From positions 18,015 through 82,014 of the forward strand of contig JNWL01000026.1 of NCBI GenBank assembly GCA_000716465.1: DNA of 64,000 bases. The letters run 5' to 3'. Position numbers and translations under genes: made by a program. The DNA is from Streptomyces bikiniensis (GTDB lineage: Bacteria; Actinomycetota; Actinomycetes; Streptomycetales; Streptomycetaceae). The notes below the pieces were generated by a model that was not told where the DNA came from, did no database searches, and worked only from the letters and a program-made list of their open reading frames with translations. Below are positions 43,401-51,549 of the stretch, piece after piece (the stretch's first letter is position 1; every line of letters starts with the position of its first letter).

Positions 43401-44784
43401 CGACAAGCGCCGCGCCGACGCCGCCGAGCAGGCCGACGCCCTCATCGCGGAGGCGACGAGCGAGGCCGAGCGCCTGACCCGCGAGGCCGGCGAGCTGGCC
43501 GAGCGGGTCACGTCCGAGGCGACGGCCGGGGCCGAGCGGCTCACCGCCGAGGCGGTCGAGCTGATGGAGACCACCGAGCAGGACGCCCTGCGCATCCGCG
43601 CCGAGGCCGAGCAGGTCAGGGCGGACGGCGAGGCGCACGCCCAGGCCCTGCGGGCGGCCGCGCTCGCGGACGGCGAGCAGGTCCTCGACGAGGCCCGCAA
43701 GGCGGCCGACAAGCGCCGCAGCGACGCCGCCGAGCAGGCCGACGCCCTCATCGCGGAGGCGACGAGCGAGGCCGAGCGCCTGACCCGCGAGGCGGCCGAG
43801 CTGGCCGAGTCGGTCGTGGCGGAGGCGCGCGCCGAGGCGGAGGCGACGGTCGGTTCCGCGCGGCGGGACGCCGAGGAGGTCCGCGCCGGTTCGGAGCGCC
43901 TGAAGGCGGACGCCGAGGCGGCGGCCGAGCGGATGCGCGCGGAGGCCCGCGCGGAGGCGGACCGGGTCCTGGACGAGGCGCGGGAGGCCGGGGCCAAGAA
44001 GCGTTCGGACGCGGCCGAGCAGGCGGACCAGCTCGTCGCCAAGGCCCAGGAGGAGGCGCTGCGCGCCACCACGGAGGCCGAGGCGCAGGCGGACCTGATG
44101 GTCGGTGCGGCCCGCAAGGAGGCCGAGCGGATCGTCGCCGAGGCGACCGTCGAGGGCAATTCCCTGGTCGAGAAGGCCCGTACGGACGCGGACGAGCTCC
44201 TGGTCGGGGCGCGCAGCGACGCGACGGCCATAAGGGAGCGGGCCGAGGAGCTGCGGGGCCGGATCGAGGGCGAGATCGAGGAGCTGCACGAGCGGGCGCG
44301 GCGCGAGACGGCCGAGCAGATGAAGACGGCCGGCGAGCGGGTCGACAAGCTGGTGAAGGCGGCGACGGAGCAGCGCGCCGAGGCCGAGGAGAAGGCGAAG
44401 GAGCTGGTCTCCGAGGCGAGTTCGGAGGCGAGCAAGGTCCGGATCGCGGCGGTGCGGAAGGCCGACGCGCTCCTCAAGGAGGCCGAGCAGAAGAAGGCGT
44501 CGCTGGTCGCGGAGGCCGAGGACATCAAGGCGGAGGCCCGGCGGATCAGGGCCGAGGCGGAGGCGGAGGCCGCGGAGACGATCGCGGAGGGCAAGCGCGA
44601 GCTGGAGGTGCTGGTGCGCCGGCGCAAGGACATCAACGCCGAGATCTCCCGTGTCCAGGACGTGCTGGAGGCGTTGGAGTCTTTCGAGGCGCCGGGCGGT
44701 GCGAAGTCCGCCGGGGGCGCGGGCGCCAGGGCGGGGGCCTCGGCGGGTTCCACCCGTACGGGTGGCAAGTCCCAGGACGGCTAG
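40450..44784 (+). CDS. scy: Scy, large coiled-coil polar-growth scaffold
   Basis: 1444 residues, almost entirely coiled coil rich in Ala, Glu and Arg. Scy organises the hyphal tip (polarisome) with DivIVA and FilP. The N-terminus (MRGYERQESHRAEDDHLARF) is non-coiled, then short heptads, then the 51-residue repeat type known for this family. The C-terminus ends in a low-complexity Gly/Ser/Ala tail. It is longer than the about 1,300 residues I recall for S. coelicolor; a 102-residue duplication (43231-43806) explains most of that. GTG 40450 is the start of similarity. Immediately upstream of filP on the same strand, with a separate filP promoter likely. Confidence 0.93.
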   Translation: MRGYERQESHRAEDDHLARFEAEMDRLKTEREKAVQHAEDLGYQVEVLRAKLHEARRTIASRPAYDSADIGYQAEQMLRNAQAQAEQLRQDAERELREARAQTQRILQEHAEHQARLQAELHNEAVQRRQQLDQELNERRQTVEAHVNENVAWAEQLRARTESQARRLMEESRAEAEQALATARAEATRLAEETSRRVGAEAEAARAEAEAILLRARKDAERLLANAAGQAQEATSHAEQLRSSTAAETDQARRQATELSRAAEQRMQEAEEKLRTARAEAEKALTEAKEAAARQLSSAESVNEQRTRTAKAEIARLVGEATKEAESLKAEAEEKLREATAQAEKLVAEASEKARTAAAEDSAAALAKAARSAEEILTKASEDARETTRKAAEEAERVRREAEAEADRLRAQAEEQADELLGSAKDDTKEYRAKTVELQEEARRLRGEAEQLRGEAIDEGERIRGEARREALQQIEEAAKTAEELLSKARTDAEELRTKAGAESEKVKSEAMERAQTLRAQAEETLERTRAEAERLRAEAEEQAESVRTAAEAAAAALRADAERAAEARRAEAAEELNRLHAEAGAKVAAAGEELTDARAEGERIRREAAEETERLRTEAAERIRVLREQAEQEAERLRTEAAADAGAARAEAETAAVRLRTEASEEAERLRSEAQETADRVRAEAAAAAERVAAEAAEALAAAQEEAVRRRREAEETLESARSEAGRERELAREQSEELLAAARKRVEDAQTEAQRLVEEADARATEMVAAAEQTAQEVRDSVAGLREQAEEEIAGLRSAAEHAAERTRSEAQEEADRVRADAYEERERATEDAARTRTRAQEEAEAAKALAERTVTDALAESEKLRADTAEYAQRVRTEVTDSLAAAEQDAARTRADARDDANRIRSEAAERAETVVGEARAEADRLTAEAVELMETTEQDALRIRTEAEQVRADGEAHAEALRAAALADGEQVLDEARKAADKRRADAAEQADALIAEATSEAERLTREAGELAERVTSEATAGAERLTAEAVELMETTEQDALRIRAEAEQVRADGEAHAQALRAAALADGEQVLDEARKAADKRRSDAAEQADALIAEATSEAERLTREAAELAESVVAEARAEAEATVGSARRDAEEVRAGSERLKADAEAAAERMRAEARAEADRVLDEAREAGAKKRSDAAEQADQLVAKAQEEALRATTEAEAQADLMVGAARKEAERIVAEATVEGNSLVEKARTDADELLVGARSDATAIRERAEELRGRIEGEIEELHERARRETAEQMKTAGERVDKLVKAATEQRAEAEEKAKELVSEASSEASKVRIAAVRKADALLKEAEQKKASLVAEAEDIKAEARRIRAEAEAEAAETIAEGKRELEVLVRRRKDINAEISRVQDVLEALESFEAPGGAKSAGGAGARAGASAGSTRTGGKSQDG
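43231..43806. repeat. 306-bp direct duplication inside scy
   Basis: About 265 bp from CGGCTCACCGCCGAGGCGG (43231) recurs near-identically 306 bp later (43537). The period is 102 codons, or two 51-residue units. Both copies encode LMETTEQDALRI and LDEARKAADKRR. Confidence 0.92.
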
Positions 44785-44898
44785 CCACTCAAAAGGTTGG
44801 ACATTCTCCAGACCAAACAGGCATACGCTCGATGACACGCCGCTTCGGCCCCTAGGATTCCCTCTAACACCTCACCGGTCTCATTCGACAGGAACCCC

Positions 44899-45834
44899 AT
44901 GAGCGACACTTCCTCCCCCTTCGGCTTCGAGCTCGTGCGGCGCGGTTACGACCGCGGTCAGGTGGACGACCGCATTACCAAGCTCGTGGCCGACCGCGAC
45001 AGTGCTCTTTCGCGCATCACCTCTCTGGAGAAGCGCATCGAGGAGCTCCACCTCGAAACGCAGAACGCCCAGGCGCAGGTCACCGACGCCGAGCCGTCGT
45101 ACGCGGGGCTCGGCGCCCGGGTCGAGAAGATCCTCCGGCTCGCCGAGGAGGAGGCGAAGGACCTGCGCGAGGAGGCCCGTCGCGCCGCCGAGCAGCACCG
45201 CGAGCTGGCCGAGTCGGCCGCCCAGCAGGTGCGCAACGACGCGGAGTCGTTCGCGGCGGACCGCAAGGCCAAGGCCGAGGACGAGGGTGTCCGGATCGTC
45301 GAGAAGGCGCAGGGCGAGGCGAACTCGCTGCGCGCCGAGGCGCAGAAGGACGCGCAGTCGAAGCGCGAGGAGGCGGACGCCCTCTTCGAGGAGACCCGCG
45401 CCAAGGCCGCCCAGGCCGCCGCGGACTTCGAGACCAACCTGGCGAAGCGCCGCGAGCAGTCGGAGCGGGACCTGGCCTCGCGCCAGGCGAAGGCCGAGAA
45501 GCGCCTGGCGGAGATCGAGCACCGGGCCGAGCAGCTGCGCCTGGAGGCCGAGAAGCTGCGTACGGACGCGGAGCGCCGGGCCCGCCAGACGGTGGAGACC
45601 GCGCAGCGCCAGGCCGAGGACATCGTGGCCGACGCGAACGCCAAGGCCGACCGCATCCGCAGCGAATCGGAGCGCGAGCTGGCGGCCCTGACGAACCGCC
45701 GGGACTCCATCAACGCGCAGCTGACCAACGTCCGCGAGATGCTGGCGACGCTGACCGGTGCCGCGGTGGCGGCGGCCGGCTCCCCGATCGACGACGAGCG
45801 CCAGGCCGGTGTCCCGGCCCAGCAGACGCGGTAA
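44899..45834 (+). CDS. filP: FilP, intermediate-filament-like coiled-coil protein
   Basis: 311 residues, the expected length. The N-terminus FELVRRGYDRGQVDDRITKL resembles the membrane-targeting head of DivIVA/GpsB proteins, then coiled coil runs from about residue 35 to 280 with a short break near 70. It ends in a short Ala/Gly tail. FilP forms filaments behind the growing tip and works with Scy and DivIVA in polar growth and cell stiffness. ATG 44899 has AGGA 6 nt upstream. Followed by a strong terminator. Confidence 0.93.
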   Translation: MSDTSSPFGFELVRRGYDRGQVDDRITKLVADRDSALSRITSLEKRIEELHLETQNAQAQVTDAEPSYAGLGARVEKILRLAEEEAKDLREEARRAAEQHRELAESAAQQVRNDAESFAADRKAKAEDEGVRIVEKAQGEANSLRAEAQKDAQSKREEADALFEETRAKAAQAAADFETNLAKRREQSERDLASRQAKAEKRLAEIEHRAEQLRLEAEKLRTDAERRARQTVETAQRQAEDIVADANAKADRIRSESERELAALTNRRDSINAQLTNVREMLATLTGAAVAAAGSPIDDERQAGVPAQQTR

Positions 45835-45870
45835 CGGCCCGTCGGACAACGACTCGGCAACGTCCTCGCG

Positions 45871-45902
45871 AACCCTCCGTCATTCCGGTGGCGGAGGGTT
45901 TT
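45871..45902 (+). terminator. Intrinsic terminator after filP
   Basis: Stem AACCCTCCG / CGGAGGGTT followed by TTTT (45899-45902), 37 bp beyond the filP stop. Confidence 0.88.
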
Positions 45903-45911
45903 GCGCGCCCG

Positions 45912-45923
45912 TAGGTTGGTCGC
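45912..45923 (+). promoter_or_regulatory. Leaderless -10 box, ABC exporter 1
   Basis: TAGGTT (45912-45917), then GGTCGC, then ATG 45924. Confidence 0.55.
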
Positions 45924-46916
45924 ATGATCGAGCTTGAGGGCCTGACCAAGCGTTACGGGACGAAGACCGCGGTCGACCATCTCTCCTTCCAGGTGCGGCC
46001 CGGTGTGGTGACCGGCTTCCTCGGGCCGAACGGGGCGGGGAAGTCGACCACGATGCGGATGATGCTGGACCTGGACAACCCGACGAGCGGGACGGTCCGG
46101 ATCGACGGGAAGCACTACCGGGAGCTGCACGAGCCCCTGAAGCACATCGGGGCGCTGCTCGACGCCAAGGCGATGCACGGCGGCCGTTCGGCGTACAACA
46201 ACCTGCTGTGCCTCGCGCAGTCGAACCGCATCCCGCGGAGCCGGGTGGACGAGGTCCTCGGCCTGGTGGGCCTGACGGCGGTCGCGGGGAAGAAGTCGAA
46301 GGGTTTCTCCCTCGGCATGGGGCAGCGGCTCGGCATCGCCTCGGCGCTCCTCGGTGATCCCGAGATCCTGATGTTCGACGAACCCGTCAATGGTCTGGAC
46401 CCCGAGGGAATTCACTGGATCCGCAATCTGATGAAGGCGTTGGCGGCCGAAGGCCGGACGATCTTCGTTTCCAGTCATCTGATGAGTGAAATGGCGCTGA
46501 CGGCCGATCACCTGATCGTGATCGGACAGGGAAAGCTGCTGGCCGACACGTCGATGGCGGATTTCATCCAGCAGAATTCCCGAAGTTATGTGCGACTGCG
46601 TTCGCCGCAGCAGGAGCGGTTGCGGGACGTGCTGCACGCCAACGGTTTCACGGTGGTCGAGGCGGGCGGCGGCGTCCTGGAGGTGGACGGGGCGACGACC
46701 GAGAAGCTGGGCGAGCTGGCCGCCGAGAACGGGCTCGTCCTGCACGAGCTGAGCGCCCAGCGCGCCTCCCTCGAAGAGGCGTTCATGCAGATGACGGCGG
46801 GCGCGGTGGAGTACCACGCGCACGGCACCGACGTGCACGGCGGCGCGGCGGCGCCCGGCCCCCAGTGGGGCGCGACCACCGGCACGACCACCGGCACGAC
46901 CTCCGAGGGAGCCTGA
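45924..46916 (+). CDS. ABC transporter ATP-binding protein, exporter 1
   Basis: 330 residues. Walker A is GPNGAGKSTTM, the signature SLGMGQRLGIASALL, Walker B EILMFDEPVNGLDPEG, and the switch His SSHLMSEMALTADH. It is the ABC-2 (CcmA/bacitracin-type) ATPase with a C-terminal domain (about 215-300) and a Thr/Gly tail. The permease gene begins 3 bp after the stop. Similar to the ATPase at 47843, so the two pairs arose by duplication. Substrate unknown. Confidence 0.9.
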   Translation: MIELEGLTKRYGTKTAVDHLSFQVRPGVVTGFLGPNGAGKSTTMRMMLDLDNPTSGTVRIDGKHYRELHEPLKHIGALLDAKAMHGGRSAYNNLLCLAQSNRIPRSRVDEVLGLVGLTAVAGKKSKGFSLGMGQRLGIASALLGDPEILMFDEPVNGLDPEGIHWIRNLMKALAAEGRTIFVSSHLMSEMALTADHLIVIGQGKLLADTSMADFIQQNSRSYVRLRSPQQERLRDVLHANGFTVVEAGGGVLEVDGATTEKLGELAAENGLVLHELSAQRASLEEAFMQMTAGAVEYHAHGTDVHGGAAAPGPQWGATTGTTTGTTSEGA

Positions 46917-46919
46917 ACG

Positions 46920-47699
46920 ATGGCAACGGCAACCGCGGTCCTCCAGTCCGAGTGGACCAAGATCCGGACGGTGTCCTCGACCGTCTGGACGCTGGCGAGC
47001 GCCCTGCTCGTCACGGTGGCGATGGGGGCGGCCCTGTCCGCGCTCCTGTCGTCCGAGTTCGACAACCTGAGCGAGGCCGAGCGGCTCACCTTCGACCCGA
47101 CCCTGGTCAGCTTCTCCGGGACGGTCCTGGGCCAGCTGGCGATGGTGGTCTTCGGCGTCCTGGTGGTGGGGACCGAGTACTCCTCGGGCATGATCCGCAC
47201 CTCGCTGGCGGCCGTGCCGCAGCGGGCCACGTTCCTCTTCTCGAAGATCGCGGTGGCGGGCGTGCTCGCGCTCCTGGTGGGTCTGCTGACCAGCTTCCTC
47301 TCCTTCTTCCTGGGACAGGCGCTGCTCGGCGACCACGGGACCACGATCGGCGCGGAGAACGTGCTGCGGGCGGTGGTCGGCGGCGGGCTCTACATGGGCC
47401 TGATCGCGGTCTTCTCCATGGGGGTGACGGCGATGCTGCGCTCCTCGATGCTCTCGCTCGGCATCCTGGTGCCGTTCTTCTTCCTGGTGTCGCAGATCCT
47501 CGCGGCGGTGCCCAAGGCCAAGGAGGTCGCCCGCTACTTCCCGGACCAGGCCGGGTCGAAGATCATGCAGGTCGTGCCGGGCGCCCTGGACTCGGAGAAG
47601 GTCCCGTACGGCCCGTGGGGCGGGCTCGGGATCATGCTGCTGTGGGTGGCGGCGGCGCTGCTCGGCGGCTACCTGGTGCTGAGGAAGCGGGACGCCTGA
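46920..47699 (+). CDS. ABC-2 permease, exporter 1
   Basis: 259 residues, about six TM helices (TVWTLASALLVTVAMGAALSALL; GQLAMVVFGVLVVGTEYSSGMIRTS; VAGVLALLVGLLTSFLSFFLG; MGLIAVFSMGVTAMLR; LGIMLLWVAAALLGGYLVL). The N-terminus LQSEWTKIRTVSSTVWTL is the typical ABC-2 head, shared with the gene at 49000. GAGGGAG lies 12 nt upstream of ATG 46920. Forms an exporter with the preceding ATPase. Confidence 0.88.
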   Translation: MATATAVLQSEWTKIRTVSSTVWTLASALLVTVAMGAALSALLSSEFDNLSEAERLTFDPTLVSFSGTVLGQLAMVVFGVLVVGTEYSSGMIRTSLAAVPQRATFLFSKIAVAGVLALLVGLLTSFLSFFLGQALLGDHGTTIGAENVLRAVVGGGLYMGLIAVFSMGVTAMLRSSMLSLGILVPFFFLVSQILAAVPKAKEVARYFPDQAGSKIMQVVPGALDSEKVPYGPWGGLGIMLLWVAAALLGGYLVLRKRDA

Positions 47700-47842
47700 T
47701 CCCCGGAACCGGGACGCCCGACGCTTTCTGTTTGGCCGGAACCGTCAACCCCTGGATAAGCTCCTAGCTCATACGGGGGGCTCCGGCCGACTGACGCCGC
47801 GCCCCGGCACGGATGCGACCGACCTGTCGATGGGGCTGCAGA

Positions 47843-49003
47843 ATGATCGAGGCAGTCGGCCTGACGAAGCGCTACGGCGCCAAGACGGCCGTGTACGACC
47901 TTTCCTTCCGGGTGAGGCCCGGTGTCGTCACCGGCTTCCTGGGGCCCAACGGCTCCGGCAAGTCCACGACGATGCGGATGATCCTCGGGCTCGACCAGCC
48001 CTCCGCGGGCCACGTGACGATCGGCGGCCACCCGTTCCGGCAGCTGCCGAACGCGCCGCGGCAGGTGGGCGCGCTCCTGGACGCCAAGGCCGTGCACGGC
48101 GGCCGGAGCGCGCGCAGCCATCTGCTCTCGCTCGCCCAGCTCGCCGGCATCCCGGCGCAGCGGGTGGACGAGGTCCTGGGCGTGGTCGGCCTCCAGGACG
48201 TGGCCAAGCGGCGCTCGAAGGGCTTCTCGCTCGGCATGGGCCAGCGGCTCGGCATCGCGGCGGCGCTCCTCGGCGACCCGCAGGTGCTGCTCTTCGACGA
48301 GCCCGTCAACGGCCTGGACCCCGAGGGCATCCTCTGGGTGCGGAACCTGATGAAGAAGCTGGCCGCGGAGGGCCGGACGGTCTTCGTCTCCAGCCACCTC
48401 ATGAGCGAGATGGCGCTGACGGCGGACCACCTGATCGTGATCGGCCGGGGGCAGCTGCTCGCGGACATGAGCGTCAAGGACTTCATCTCGGCGAACTCCG
48501 CCGACTTCGCCCGGGTGCGGACGCCGGGGACCGAGCCGGCGCAGCGGGAGAAGCTGACGACGGTCCTGACGGAGGCCGGCGGCCAGGTCCTCTCCGAGCC
48601 GGACGGGGCGCTGCGGGTGACCGGCCTGCCCCTGCCGAGGATCAGCGACCTGGCGCACGACGCGGACGTACGGCTCTGGGAGCTGTCCCCGCACCAGGCG
48701 TCCCTGGAGGAGGCGTACATGCGCCTGACGCAGGGCGCCGTGGACTACCGGTCCACCGACGACCGGCTCGCCCACCTCCAGCCGCCGCTCCAGCCCGGGC
48801 AGCCGGGGTACGGGGTGCCGCAGCAGCCGTCGGTCCAGGACGTGCCGCAGCAGGGCTGGTACGCCCCGCCGCCGCCCGGACAGAACCCGTACGCCACGGC
48901 GCCGCAGGCCCCCGGCCACGCGCCCGCTCCCGCTCCCGCGCCCGGTCCGTACGCCCCTCAGGCCGCCCCCCGGCCGAGCGACACTCCCAAGGACGCCCGA
49001 TGA
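47843..49003 (+). CDS. ABC transporter ATP-binding protein, exporter 2
   Basis: 386 residues. Walker A GPNGSGKSTTM, signature SLGMGQRLGIAAALL, Walker B VLLFDEPVNGLDPEG. It parallels the ATPase at 45924 but carries an extra C-terminal tail (about 300-386) rich in Pro, Gln, Tyr and Ala (QPGQPGYGVPQQPS, YAPPPPGQNPY). ATG 47843 is chosen by alignment to its paralogue; GTG/ATG codons 30 nt upstream are open. The stop overlaps the permease ATG (ATGA). Confidence 0.88.
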   Translation: MIEAVGLTKRYGAKTAVYDLSFRVRPGVVTGFLGPNGSGKSTTMRMILGLDQPSAGHVTIGGHPFRQLPNAPRQVGALLDAKAVHGGRSARSHLLSLAQLAGIPAQRVDEVLGVVGLQDVAKRRSKGFSLGMGQRLGIAAALLGDPQVLLFDEPVNGLDPEGILWVRNLMKKLAAEGRTVFVSSHLMSEMALTADHLIVIGRGQLLADMSVKDFISANSADFARVRTPGTEPAQREKLTTVLTEAGGQVLSEPDGALRVTGLPLPRISDLAHDADVRLWELSPHQASLEEAYMRLTQGAVDYRSTDDRLAHLQPPLQPGQPGYGVPQQPSVQDVPQQGWYAPPPPGQNPYATAPQAPGHAPAPAPAPGPYAPQAAPRPSDTPKDAR

Positions 49004-49836
49004 CCGCCCCCGCCCACCCGCAGCACGCCCCGGCGCCGCACGCCTACGTCTCCCCCATCCCGGTCCGCCGGGCGCACCTCGGGGACGCCCTCGCCTCCGA
49101 GTGGACGAAGATCCGCTCGGTGCGGTCGACGATGTGGACGCTCGGCGTCATGATCCTGCTGATGGTGGTCATCGGCCTGGGCGTGGCGGCCATCGCCGCG
49201 TCCTCCGAGGTCTCGATGGACGAGGAGACGGCGCTCGGGTTCGGCTTCTTCGGGATGCTGCCGGCGTCGATCTGCGTGATCACGCTCGGGGTGCTCACGA
49301 TCGCCTCGGAGTACGGCACGGGCATGATCCGCACGACGCTGACGGCCTGCCCGAGCCGGGCCCGGGTCCTCACGGCGAAGGCGATCGTCTTCTTCCTGCT
49401 GGTCTTCACGGTCACCACGGTGGTCGCGACGCTGGTCGCGCTCGCGCAGGTCGCCCTGGTGGACGCGGCGGAGCCGTCGGCGGACGAGTGGCTGCGCGCG
49501 ACGGTCGGCACGGGTGCCTACCTGGCCGCGCTCGGGCTGCTGTCGCTGGCGATCGGCACGATCATCCGGCACTCGGCGGGTGCGATCACGGTGATGATCG
49601 GCCTGCTGCTCCTGCCGCTCGTGGCGGCCCTGTTCATGTTCTCCGTGGCGCTGAAGTCGGTGCAGGAGTGGCTGTTCACGTACGCCATCCCCTCGCAGAT
49701 GATCGCGCTCTACAGCGCGCAGCCGCCGTTCGGCGAGGACGGTCCGGCGGGCTGGGAGCCGCTGCTGATCATGGGGGGCACGGCGGCGGTGGTGCTCGCC
49801 GGCGCCTACGCCCTGCTGAACAGCCGGGACGTGTAG
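49000..49836 (+). CDS. ABC-2 permease, exporter 2
   Basis: 278 residues, about six TM helices, beginning after a 30-residue Pro/His-rich leader with the same head (ALASEWTKIRSVRSTMWTL) as the permease at 46920. GMLPASICVITLGVLTIASEYGTGMIRTTL is the conserved ABC-2 segment. It is coupled to the ATPase gene. The role is unknown; proximity to Scy/FilP may be incidental. Confidence 0.88.
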   Translation: MTAPAHPQHAPAPHAYVSPIPVRRAHLGDALASEWTKIRSVRSTMWTLGVMILLMVVIGLGVAAIAASSEVSMDEETALGFGFFGMLPASICVITLGVLTIASEYGTGMIRTTLTACPSRARVLTAKAIVFFLLVFTVTTVVATLVALAQVALVDAAEPSADEWLRATVGTGAYLAALGLLSLAIGTIIRHSAGAITVMIGLLLLPLVAALFMFSVALKSVQEWLFTYAIPSQMIALYSAQPPFGEDGPAGWEPLLIMGGTAAVVLAGAYALLNSRDV

Positions 49837-49849
49837 CCGCTCCGGCTCC

Positions 49850-50182
49850 TCAGTACCTCGGCGCGTTGCGGGACCGCTGCACCCGGCTGGTGCGGCGGTC
49901 CTTCGCGTTCCAGCAGGCCTTGTGCCAGTGGCGCCGGTCGTCCACTCCCCCGTACTCCGGCCAGGCGACCACGTGCGGGGCGCCGGACGGGATCTCCTGG
50001 TCGCAGCCGGGGCAGCGGTAGCGCTTGCCGGGCGCGCTGGCCCCGGCGACTAGGCGCACGTACCACTCCTCGCCCTGCCAGCTCTCGGTGCGCTGCGCCC
50101 CGCCGTACCGGTCGCCGTGGTCGTCCTGGGGCGCGGACCTCTCGCGGCCTCGGGCGCGGTTGTGACGCGGGGACACGGGCAC
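49850..50182 (-). CDS. Small zinc-ribbon-like hypothetical protein
   Basis: 110 residues. YRCPGCDQEIPSGAPHVVAW and a later HWHKACW give a CxxC...H...HxxxC pattern consistent with a zinc site (as in many Streptomyces proteins annotated 'ATP/GTP-binding protein'). Both ends are basic. GTG 50182 follows GTGAGGT; GTG 50176 is an alternative. Convergent with the ABC permease 13 bp away. Function unknown. Confidence 0.72.
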   Translation of the reverse strand: MPVSPRHNRARGRERSAPQDDHGDRYGGAQRTESWQGEEWYVRLVAGASAPGKRYRCPGCDQEIPSGAPHVVAWPEYGGVDDRRHWHKACWNAKDRRTSRVQRSRNAPRY

Positions 50183-50375
50183 ACCTCACGGGATCGGGGA
50201 ACACGGACGGTTCCCTCCAGCCTACGGGCCGCGATGCGGTGCCCCGGGCCCGGTGGGCCGGGGCCCGACCGAAAATCGCAAGAACTTCATGAACGGCCGT
50301 TGCCTTTGGCACGTGTCAGGCGTTGTTGCCGGTACGAGGGGGAGATACGCGTCGGCCGCAAGGAGGCACAAGGCG

Positions 50376-51410
50376 ATGCGCGTGGGTACGTTCGTTCTGG
50401 CCGCCCAGTTCCCGGGCCAGGGACAGGGAGAGGCGCTGCACCGGGCGGTGCGGACCGCCGAGGTCGCCGAGGAGGCGGGGCTCGACTCCGTCTGGCTGGC
50501 CGAGCACCACTTCGTGCCGTACGGGGTGTGTCCCTCGGCGGTGACGCTGGCGGCGCTGCTCCTCGGCCGCACCCGGCGGCTGCGGGTCGGCACGGCGGTG
50601 AGCGTGCTGCCGACCGTCCATCCGGTGGCCCTGGGCGAGCAGGCGGCGCTGCTGCACCTCACCTCGGGCGGCAGGTTCACCCTCGGGGTGGGCCGGGGCG
50701 GGCCGTGGATCGACCTGGAGGTGTTCGGCGCGGGTCTCGACGCGTACGAGACGGGGTTCCCCGAATCGCTCGACCTGCTCCTCCGCTGGCTGACCGAGCC
50801 GCGCGTCGGCGCCGGGGGCGAACGGTTCTCCTTCCGGGAGGTGCCGGTGGTGCCCCGGCCGGACGAGCTGATCGGCGGGGAGGCGGCCCCGGAGGTGGTG
50901 GTGGCGTGCACCTCGCCGAAGAGCGTGCGGCTTGCCGCCGAGCGCGGTCTGCCGATGCTGCTCGGGATGCACTGCGGCGACGAGGACAAGGCGGAGATGG
51001 TCGCGGCCTGGACCCGCTGGTCCCGGGAGGCCGGGCGGGACCCGGAGGAGACGGCGCGGATCGGCTCCCACCACGTGTCGGCGGGCGTGGCCCAGCTGGC
51101 GGACCGGGACGAGGACGCGGCCGAGGCGCTGGTGAAGGCGATGCCCGGCTGGCTGCGGCAGGGGCTCGACGCGCACGTGACGGTGGACGGCCGGCACCGG
51201 TCGATGCGGGACCCCGTGGCGTACACGGAGCTGCTGTGCGGACTGCACCCGGTGGGCACGCCCCGGCTCGCGGCGGACCGGCTGGCGGCGACGGCGGAGC
51301 GCACGGGCATCACGCGCTTCGCCCTGCTCGCGGAGGGTTCGGGCGACCTCGCGGCGACCGAGGAGAACGTCCGGCGCCTCGGCGCGGAGGTCCTGCCGCT
51401 CCTGGTGTGA
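50376..51410 (+). CDS. LLM-class F420/flavin-dependent oxidoreductase
   Basis: 344 residues of the luciferase-like monooxygenase fold. Motifs are MRVGTFVLAAQFPGQ, DSVWLAEHHF, RLRVGTAVSVLPTVHPVALGEQAA and GRFTLGVGRGGPW. The cofactor could be FMN or F420; the sequence does not settle it. Start ATG 50376 fits the conserved beta-1 strand, with AGGAGG 10 nt upstream; a longer GTG-started frame is unlikely. Substrate unknown. Confidence 0.85.
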   Translation: MRVGTFVLAAQFPGQGQGEALHRAVRTAEVAEEAGLDSVWLAEHHFVPYGVCPSAVTLAALLLGRTRRLRVGTAVSVLPTVHPVALGEQAALLHLTSGGRFTLGVGRGGPWIDLEVFGAGLDAYETGFPESLDLLLRWLTEPRVGAGGERFSFREVPVVPRPDELIGGEAAPEVVVACTSPKSVRLAAERGLPMLLGMHCGDEDKAEMVAAWTRWSREAGRDPEETARIGSHHVSAGVAQLADRDEDAAEALVKAMPGWLRQGLDAHVTVDGRHRSMRDPVAYTELLCGLHPVGTPRLAADRLAATAERTGITRFALLAEGSGDLAATEENVRRLGAEVLPLLV

Positions 51411-51460
51411 GGCGGCGGGCGCCCGGGGCGGGGCGGCGCGGTGCCGTTCGTCCGGTGACC

Positions 51461-51543
51461 GTGCTGCCGCTCCGGCATCCCTTCGCGCCGGTGCGCGTCG
51501 ACGCGCACCGGCCCCCTTCTCCCGCGACGGGGAGCGGCAGCAC
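51461..51543. terminator. Nested inverted repeats between convergent genes
   Basis: Outer arms GTGCTGCCGCTCC (51461-51473) and GGAGCGGCAGCAC (51531-51543) enclose a perfect 26-bp palindrome at 51487-51512 (half-site GCCGGTGCGCGTC). Likely a bidirectional terminator for genes ending at 51410 and 51550. Confidence 0.65.
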
Positions 51544-51549
51544 CGTGTC

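Noticed and set aside
40662..44768. Very long Ser/Ala/Arg-rich and Leu/Gly-rich frames antisense to scy
   Set aside because: Antisense frames of a repetitive coiled-coil gene stay open because of codon periodicity; no RBS or motif.
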